NCBI GenBank assembly: GCA_031283785.1
Contig: JAITBC010000041.1
Coordinates: 1-10,567, forward strand
DNA: 10,567 nucleotides
Direction of reading: 5' to 3'
DNA from: Tannerella sp.
GTDB taxonomy: Bacteria; Bacteroidota; Bacteroidia; Bacteroidales; Tannerellaceae
The notes beneath the pieces were generated by a model. That model did not search any database, was not told the origin of the DNA, and saw only the letters and a program-made list of their open reading frames with translations. Shown here piece after piece: positions 6,417 through 10,567 of the stretch. Made by a program: the position numbers and the translations under genes. Numbering within the stretch: position 1 is the first letter of the stretch; every line of letters begins with the position of its first letter.

Positions 6417-7182
6417 AGGCGGCTTCGTATTTTGTTGCGACACGTCTGAATTCGGCACAGATGATAGCTGCAGACACGGCTACATTCAGTGATTCCGTCG
6501 TTTCGCGCACAGGAGGATAAGAAGGAATATACAGTTTCTCTTTTATGAAAGATGCTGCCTGCGGTCGAATACCGTTTCCTTCGTTCCCCATGATTATGAT
6601 ACCATGCGGCGATAATCTTTTAGTATATATGTTTTCTCCGTCCAAGAATGTCCCATAGACAGGACTGCTTGCATGTTTTCCGAGATACCCGGCCAAATCG
6701 GTATAATGTATTTTCACATGCGCTAAAGCCCCCATTGTCGCCTGCACCGTTTTAGGCCCGAATACGTCTGCCGTATCTTTACTGCAGACAATATGCTCTA
6801 TACCGAACCAGTCGGCCAGGCGAACAATGGTGCCGAGATTTCCGGGATCCTGTATACCGTCGAGCGCTAAAACAAGTTGGGAACAGGGATTCGCATCCTC
6901 TAACGGATATAAAGGTTTTTTGAATACGGCCACTACATCCTGCGGCGTTTTCATGAAACTTACTTTGCGTATATCACCCTCTTCGGCAAGCACAAGCTCT
7001 TTTGCCGGAATATCGCCTTGCGTTGCCAGCCACGATGTCCGCGCGGCAAGCCATTCGCAATCGAACGTACGAAGCATGTCGGCAACAAGTTTGTTACCTT
7101 CGGCCACAAAAAGGCCCTGTTCGTCCCGGATTTTTTTTAATTCCAGAGATCGCAATTCTTTGATTTTCGCTTTGCTCAACAT
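6406..7182 (-). CDS. SpoU/TrmH-family RNA 2'-O-methyltransferase
   Basis: SPOUT-class enzyme that uses S-adenosylmethionine to methylate a ribose 2'-OH in rRNA or tRNA; the target cannot be told from sequence. The N-terminal part (LSKAKIKELRSLELKKIRDEQ and FVAEGNK) is the substrate-binding domain typical of TsnR/RlmB-like members. The catalytic knot follows with motif 1 DGIQDPGNLGTIVRLADWFG (about residues 109-128, with the family N and R), motif 2 IIIMGNEGNGI (about 197-207) and motif 3 around LYIPSYPPVRETTESLNVAV (about 218-237). The chosen start (7182, MLSK, 258 residues) leaves room for a short leader after the -7 box at 7205-7212. ATGs at 7194 and 7191 are in frame and would add four or three residues. 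The gene is monocistronic here, convergent with the DUF4296 gene and divergent from tamL. Confidence 0.9.
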   Translation of the reverse strand: MLSKAKIKELRSLELKKIRDEQGLFVAEGNKLVADMLRTFDCEWLAARTSWLATQGDIPAKELVLAEEGDIRKVSFMKTPQDVVAVFKKPLYPLEDANPCSQLVLALDGIQDPGNLGTIVRLADWFGIEHIVCSKDTADVFGPKTVQATMGALAHVKIHYTDLAGYLGKHASSPVYGTFLDGENIYTKRLSPHGIIIMGNEGNGIRPQAASFIKEKLYIPSYPPVRETTESLNVAVSAAIICAEFRRVATKYEAAFNR

Positions 7183-7204
7183 AAATTTCATCATTTTAAG
7201 ATGC

Positions 7205-7212
7205 CAAATGTA
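7205..7212 (-). promoter_or_regulatory. -7 element for the RNA methyltransferase gene
   Basis: The minus strand reads TACATTTG, an exact TAnnTTTG match, 23 bases before the chosen start at 7182. No TTTG is present at the -33 spacing. The region where a -33 would sit is occupied by the opposing tamL -7 box. Confidence 0.5.
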
Positions 7213-7233
7213 CGGTAAATAATTTATTTAAAC

Positions 7234-7241
7234 TACATTTG
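7234..7241 (+). promoter_or_regulatory. -7 element for tamL
   Basis: TACATTTG on the plus strand is identical to the methyltransferase -7 box on the other strand, 21 bases away. It lies 17 bases before the tamL ATG, giving a leader of roughly 12 bases. It argues against the in-frame GTG at 7241, which would lie within the promoter. No good -33 element is seen. Confidence 0.5.
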
Positions 7242-7258
7242 TGCCGAAAACAGGTATT

Positions 7259-9613
7259 ATGAGGTTCGGCTTATGTGATTTTTTTATTTGTCTATGCAGC
7301 ATGGCGGGATTAGCGTCGTGCAGCATGACCAAGTATGTCGGCGAGGGTCAATATCTTTTGGATAAAGTGACGATTGAGACGGATAATCCGGACGTTAAAG
7401 CCTCGGAGATGAGATCCTATCTGCAACAACATCCCAATTATAAAATATTCGGACTGTTTAAATGGCCTTTGTACGTGTATAACTGGTCGGGAGTTAACGA
7501 AAAAAAATGGTTGAATAAACAGATTCGGAAAATGGGAGAACCGCCTGTTTTGCTTGATACGCTCCTTGCCGAACAATCCGGGATACAGCTGAAGCATTAT
7601 ATGTTTAACCGCGGATATGCAAATGCACAAGTAGAAATGTCGGTAGATACGGCAAAAAACAAGAAGGCGGTTTTAAAATATGCGGTAATATCCGGCAAGC
7701 CTTATCGAATAAGAAAATACAATACATCTGTAGATGATCCGGCAATCGACAGTATCATACATCTTGAGGCTCCCCGCCGTTCGCTTCTGCAGTCTGCACT
7801 TCGTTCCGTACCGAAAGAATATAATTCTTATATAAAAGAAGATATGCTGTTCGACCGCGTTATACTCGACAAAGAACGCCAACGCCTGACGACACTGTTG
7901 CGGAACAATGGATATTATGCCTTTAACCGTGATTATATCGGATATTGGGCCGACAGTTCCCTTCTTTCTCATCGTGTCGATTTGGACATATATATCAAGC
8001 CGGATGAATACGTCGCGCAGGATGGCGAAACAAGACAGCGCCGGCATAAACAATACTATATTAATAATGTAAAGATCCTGACCGATTACGACCCGCTTAA
8101 TCCGGATGCTACCGGTAATGATTATATGATTACGGATTCGATGACTTCGCGGGACGTCAATATATATTATGGGAAAAGCGGGCGGAACATTCGTCCCGCC
8201 GTATTGCAACAAAGCTGCTACCTGACATCCGGGACGTTGTATAATGAGCGAAATATTGAGCAGACATATGCCTCTTATTCATCCCTCAATGCTCTTCGTT
8301 ACATGAGTATCCGATTTGACGAACTGGAAGAAGCCGATACAATGAAGCTCAACTGTACGATATTAACGGCTCCGGCAAAAAAACAAGGTGTACGTTTTGA
8401 TCTGGAAGGAACAAATTCCGCCGGTGATCTTGGTTTTGCTTCGTCACTGACCTATCAGCATCGAAACTTTTTCAAAGGCTCGGAGCTGTTTTCAGCTAAA
8501 ATCCGCGGCGGTTACGAGTTTCTTTCCTCTACCGAAGAACGCGGCAACTACTGGGAGTTTGCCGGAGAATCTTCACTTCATTTCCCGCACTTCCTTTTTC
8601 CTTTCGTCAGTTATGATTTTCGCCGTAAAATTCGCGCTACAACGGAGTTCAGGGTAAGTTACGACGAAATGCGAAGACCCGAATATCACCGTTCCATACT
8701 TTCGGGAGGATGGAGCTATCACTGGCAGGACCGCATAAATACGCTTGCCCGTCATACGTTTAAACTGATAGATATAAATTATGTCTTTCTACCGTTTAAA
8801 AGAGAGGACTTTATAAACAAACTGCCCGAAACGACAGCGCTGTATAATTATTCGGATCAGTTTATCGTAAGCACGGGATATGTCTACTCTTTTAACAATT
8901 ACGATCCGATGGAACGGCGCCGGAATACTTATTCATTCCGCATAGCTGTCGAATCGGCAGGCAATGTCATGTATGCTCTGTCGAATCTTTTCGGCGTAAA
9001 AAAGGATGAAGACGGTTTGTACCGACTTTTCGGGATCAATTATTCCGAATTTCTGAAAGGCGATATTGATTTTGCACGCAGCCTGACGCTCGATTACCGC
9101 AATTCCATAGCGTTTCATATCGGATTAGGGGTGGCATATCCTTTCGGTAATACGGACGAACTCCCTTTCGAACGGCGTTATTATGCTGGGGGCGCAAACA
9201 GTAACCGCGGATGGAACGTCCGCTCGCTTGGCCCCGGAAGCATGCAGAAAACGGATACAACATCGTTTATTCACCAGACAGGAGATATTCGCCTGGATGC
9301 GAATATAGAGTTCCGGTCAAAACTGTTCTGGAAATTTGAACTGGCATTTTATGTCGACGCCGGAAATATATGGACGATACGGGAATATGATTATCAAAAA
9401 TACGGGAATTTCGACTTCGGGCGTTTTCATAAGGATATAGCCGTATCCTACGGATTAGGACTGCGTCTCGACTTTGATTATTTCCTTGTCCGTCTTGATT
9501 CCGGCTTCAAAGCTTATAATCCGCAAGAATCCGGTCCGCGGAAATGGGCAATCCTGAAGCCGAATCTCAAAAACAATTTTGCCTGGCATTTTGCCGTGGG
9601 ATATCCTTTCTGA
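7259..9613 (+). CDS. tamL: TamL: Omp85/TamA-like outer-membrane lipoprotein
   Basis: The 784-residue protein starts with a lipoprotein signal (MRFGLCDFFICLCSMAGLAS, then C21; lipobox LASC), followed by TKYVGEGQYLLDKVTIE, the usual opening of Bacteroidota BamA/TamA-family lipoproteins. The periplasmic part (about 25-390) should hold POTRA-type domains; segments such as YRIRKYN and YYINNVKILTDYD look like their strands. The C-terminal part (about 390-784) has alternating aromatic strands of a 16-stranded Omp85 barrel. It includes FERRYYAGGANSNRGWNVRS with R650-G651-W652 in the position of the L6 VRGF/Y motif, and it ends in a terminal phenylalanine. The family inserts or exports proteins or lipids at the outer membrane; TamL is thought to work with TamB, which is not in this window. 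The start is set by the signal peptide. Full length, no damage seen. Confidence 0.9.
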   Translation: MRFGLCDFFICLCSMAGLASCSMTKYVGEGQYLLDKVTIETDNPDVKASEMRSYLQQHPNYKIFGLFKWPLYVYNWSGVNEKKWLNKQIRKMGEPPVLLDTLLAEQSGIQLKHYMFNRGYANAQVEMSVDTAKNKKAVLKYAVISGKPYRIRKYNTSVDDPAIDSIIHLEAPRRSLLQSALRSVPKEYNSYIKEDMLFDRVILDKERQRLTTLLRNNGYYAFNRDYIGYWADSSLLSHRVDLDIYIKPDEYVAQDGETRQRRHKQYYINNVKILTDYDPLNPDATGNDYMITDSMTSRDVNIYYGKSGRNIRPAVLQQSCYLTSGTLYNERNIEQTYASYSSLNALRYMSIRFDELEEADTMKLNCTILTAPAKKQGVRFDLEGTNSAGDLGFASSLTYQHRNFFKGSELFSAKIRGGYEFLSSTEERGNYWEFAGESSLHFPHFLFPFVSYDFRRKIRATTEFRVSYDEMRRPEYHRSILSGGWSYHWQDRINTLARHTFKLIDINYVFLPFKREDFINKLPETTALYNYSDQFIVSTGYVYSFNNYDPMERRRNTYSFRIAVESAGNVMYALSNLFGVKKDEDGLYRLFGINYSEFLKGDIDFARSLTLDYRNSIAFHIGLGVAYPFGNTDELPFERRYYAGGANSNRGWNVRSLGPGSMQKTDTTSFIHQTGDIRLDANIEFRSKLFWKFELAFYVDAGNIWTIREYDYQKYGNFDFGRFHKDIAVSYGLGLRLDFDYFLVRLDSGFKAYNPQESGPRKWAILKPNLKNNFAWHFAVGYPF

Positions 9614-9713
9614 ATTTTGCACATGAGGATGATCATTCCGAGTTTTTACCACCCTGCCGCCTACCGGGTTAAACATATGGAGTATGTCTTCCGGAGCCCC
9701 CGTCTATTCTTAA

Positions 9714-9725
9714 ATTTCATGAAAT
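9714..9725. repeat. Perfect 12-bp palindrome ATTTCATGAAAT
   Basis: ATTTCATGAAAT equals its own reverse complement. It sits about 100 bases after tamL and just ahead of the -33 element at 9728, so it could be an operator for the last gene. It lacks the G+C stem and U-tract of an intrinsic terminator. I saw no convincing terminator elsewhere in 9614-9818. Confidence 0.3.
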
Positions 9726-9727
9726 GT

Positions 9728-9758
9728 TTTGATATCTCAATTATAATGCATTATTTTG
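9728..9758 (+). promoter_or_regulatory. Probable promoter of the last lipoprotein gene
   Basis: TTTG (9728-9731), a 19-base spacer, then TTATTTTG (9751-9758) matches the Bacteroidota promoter at all fixed positions except one (A to T at the second base of the -7 box). The predicted start near 9763 leaves an A/T-rich leader of about 55 bases. It implies that this gene is transcribed independently of tamL. Confidence 0.5.
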
Positions 9759-9818
9759 CAACGCAGAAACACAATGAATTATTAACACATTGCTAATTAA
9801 CAGTTTAATTAAAATAAT

Positions 9819-10532
9819 ATGAAGAGAGTAAATTTGTTTTTTATAAAAAGCCTGATAATGGCTTCAGTTTGTTTTTTTATTATTTCATGCGAAGAATCAA
9901 GCCCCGAAATTCCTATTTATGAAATGTCGCCTGTTTCCAAATATGAACGAGACGAGACGACTACGCTTATGATTCATAACGGCAAGAAAATTACCGGATA
10001 CGAAGTGTACGAGAGATCCCTTGATGAGAATCTTCTTAAATATAAAGCCGACGTGATATATAAAACGGGCAGTATATTTTGTACTTTGGACGGCATTAAT
10101 TACCTGATTCAATTTGATAATACCATTGGAGGCTCGCGAGTGAGGGAACTTTCGGCATCTATCGGGAATGCCCTGTATTATAAGGTTATCTATTTTTATG
10201 ATGATCAGGGACGATTGAGCAGTACGGAGATTAATGTAGCACATGAAGGCAACAGTATTTACTATACAAAATATGAATATTCCGAATCTTCCATAAAAAT
10301 CGTGGATGACACCACATATGAGATACAGCTGGGCAATGAAGAAAATACGGGATATGTATATAATGTTCTTGGAAATTCGGCAGCATCTCTCACCTCCAAA
10401 TATGTCTTTAATCCGGAGTTGTATTTTCTTAATATCTACGGCAAGCCTGTCGGGAAATTGCCGCTTGGAGCCACAATCACACGTTCCGCAAATTCGATGC
10501 GTATCGGCCGGTATTATTACGAATATAATTAA
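9819..10532 (+). CDS. Unrecognised lipoprotein, possibly DUF4595-like
   Basis: The 237-residue protein has a clear lipoprotein signal: MKRVNLFFIKS, a hydrophobic core, and FFIIS-C24. Acidic residues follow the cysteine (EESSPE), a pattern associated in Bacteroidota with lipoproteins exported to the cell surface. The mature part is rich in beta-strand patterns with repeated Tyr/Asp/Gly turns, such as VIYFYDDQGRLSSTEI (about 126-141) and YYTKYEYSESSIKIV (about 147-161), and ends in MRIGRYYYEYN. These short strand-turn units resemble those of DUF4595-type lipoproteins, but I do not claim the family. No catalytic motif was seen. It stands alone after a 205-base gap with its own likely promoter; the function is unknown. 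If exported as predicted it is another LspA substrate. Confidence 0.8.
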   Translation: MKRVNLFFIKSLIMASVCFFIISCEESSPEIPIYEMSPVSKYERDETTTLMIHNGKKITGYEVYERSLDENLLKYKADVIYKTGSIFCTLDGINYLIQFDNTIGGSRVRELSASIGNALYYKVIYFYDDQGRLSSTEINVAHEGNSIYYTKYEYSESSIKIVDDTTYEIQLGNEENTGYVYNVLGNSAASLTSKYVFNPELYFLNIYGKPVGKLPLGATITRSANSMRIGRYYYEYN

Positions 10533-10567
10533 TGTAGTTTCCCTCGTTTACGGCGAGCCTTAACAAA

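Noticed and set aside
7241..7258. GTG start for TamL at 7241.
   Set aside because: It overlaps the -7 box, and the ATG at 7259 begins precisely at a normal lipoprotein signal peptide.
9623..9796. A 57-codon open frame after tamL starting ATG AGG ATG ATC, with reasonable-looking codons (IPSFYHPAAYRVKHMEYVFR and onward).
   Set aside because: No family recognised, no ribosome-binding site of note, and the likely promoter of the next gene (9728-9758) lies inside it. Probably chance, or at most a decayed remnant; a protein search would settle it.
10533..10567. Possible terminator after the last gene (CTCG, short loop, CGAG near 10543-10558).
   Set aside because: Only about four base pairs of stem and no U-tract.

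Overview
The window reads as chromosomal DNA of a Bacteroidales-type bacterium (phylum Bacteroidota). The evidence is several matches to the Bacteroides-type promoter (TTTG, a spacer of 19-21 bases, then TAnnTTTG), an HU-HIG-like DNA-binding protein, a eukaryote-like type 2 isoleucyl-tRNA synthetase, a DksA-like protein that has lost its zinc cysteines, a DUF4296 lipoprotein, and a TamL-type Omp85 lipoprotein. No rRNA, tRNA, CRISPR array or complete insertion sequence was seen.

Left part (1-1078): two minus-strand genes, a 5' fragment of an unidentified gene running off the left edge and a small HU-like DNA-binding protein, both transcribed away from ileS. The edge gene has a perfect TTTG-N19-TAnnTTTG promoter placed so close to the ATG that the mRNA may be leaderless. 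The HU-like gene has a long upstream region carrying three 11-base direct repeats phased at exactly 22 bp, a 14-bp hairpin at the predicted start of its transcript, and a second 22-bp-spaced repeat pair next to its start codon. This part looks accessory; that is inference.

Central part (1079-6416): a co-directional run ileS - dksA-like - lspA - DUF4296 lipoprotein, with the last three genes overlapping. IleS makes isoleucyl-tRNA and carries the rare swapped signature GXHH (here GIHH) instead of HXGH. The dksA-like product probably acts on RNA polymerase. LspA should cleave lipoprotein signal peptides, but as given it has an in-frame TAA at codon 54, immediately before the conserved NPGMAFG block. 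It is therefore annotated as interrupted: a real nonsense mutation, a read or assembly error, or a gene rescued by suppression or reinitiation.

Right part (6406-10567): a minus-strand SpoU/TrmH-type RNA 2'-O-methyltransferase is convergent with the DUF4296 gene (11-base overlap) and divergent from tamL, with mirror-image TACATTTG -7 boxes in the short gap. TamL is an outer-membrane Omp85/TamA-like protein with a lipoprotein signal. After a 205-base gap lies a single unrecognised lipoprotein gene with its own likely promoter. Three predicted lipoproteins (DUF4296, TamL, the last gene) would be LspA substrates, which makes the state of lspA the most consequential question in the window.
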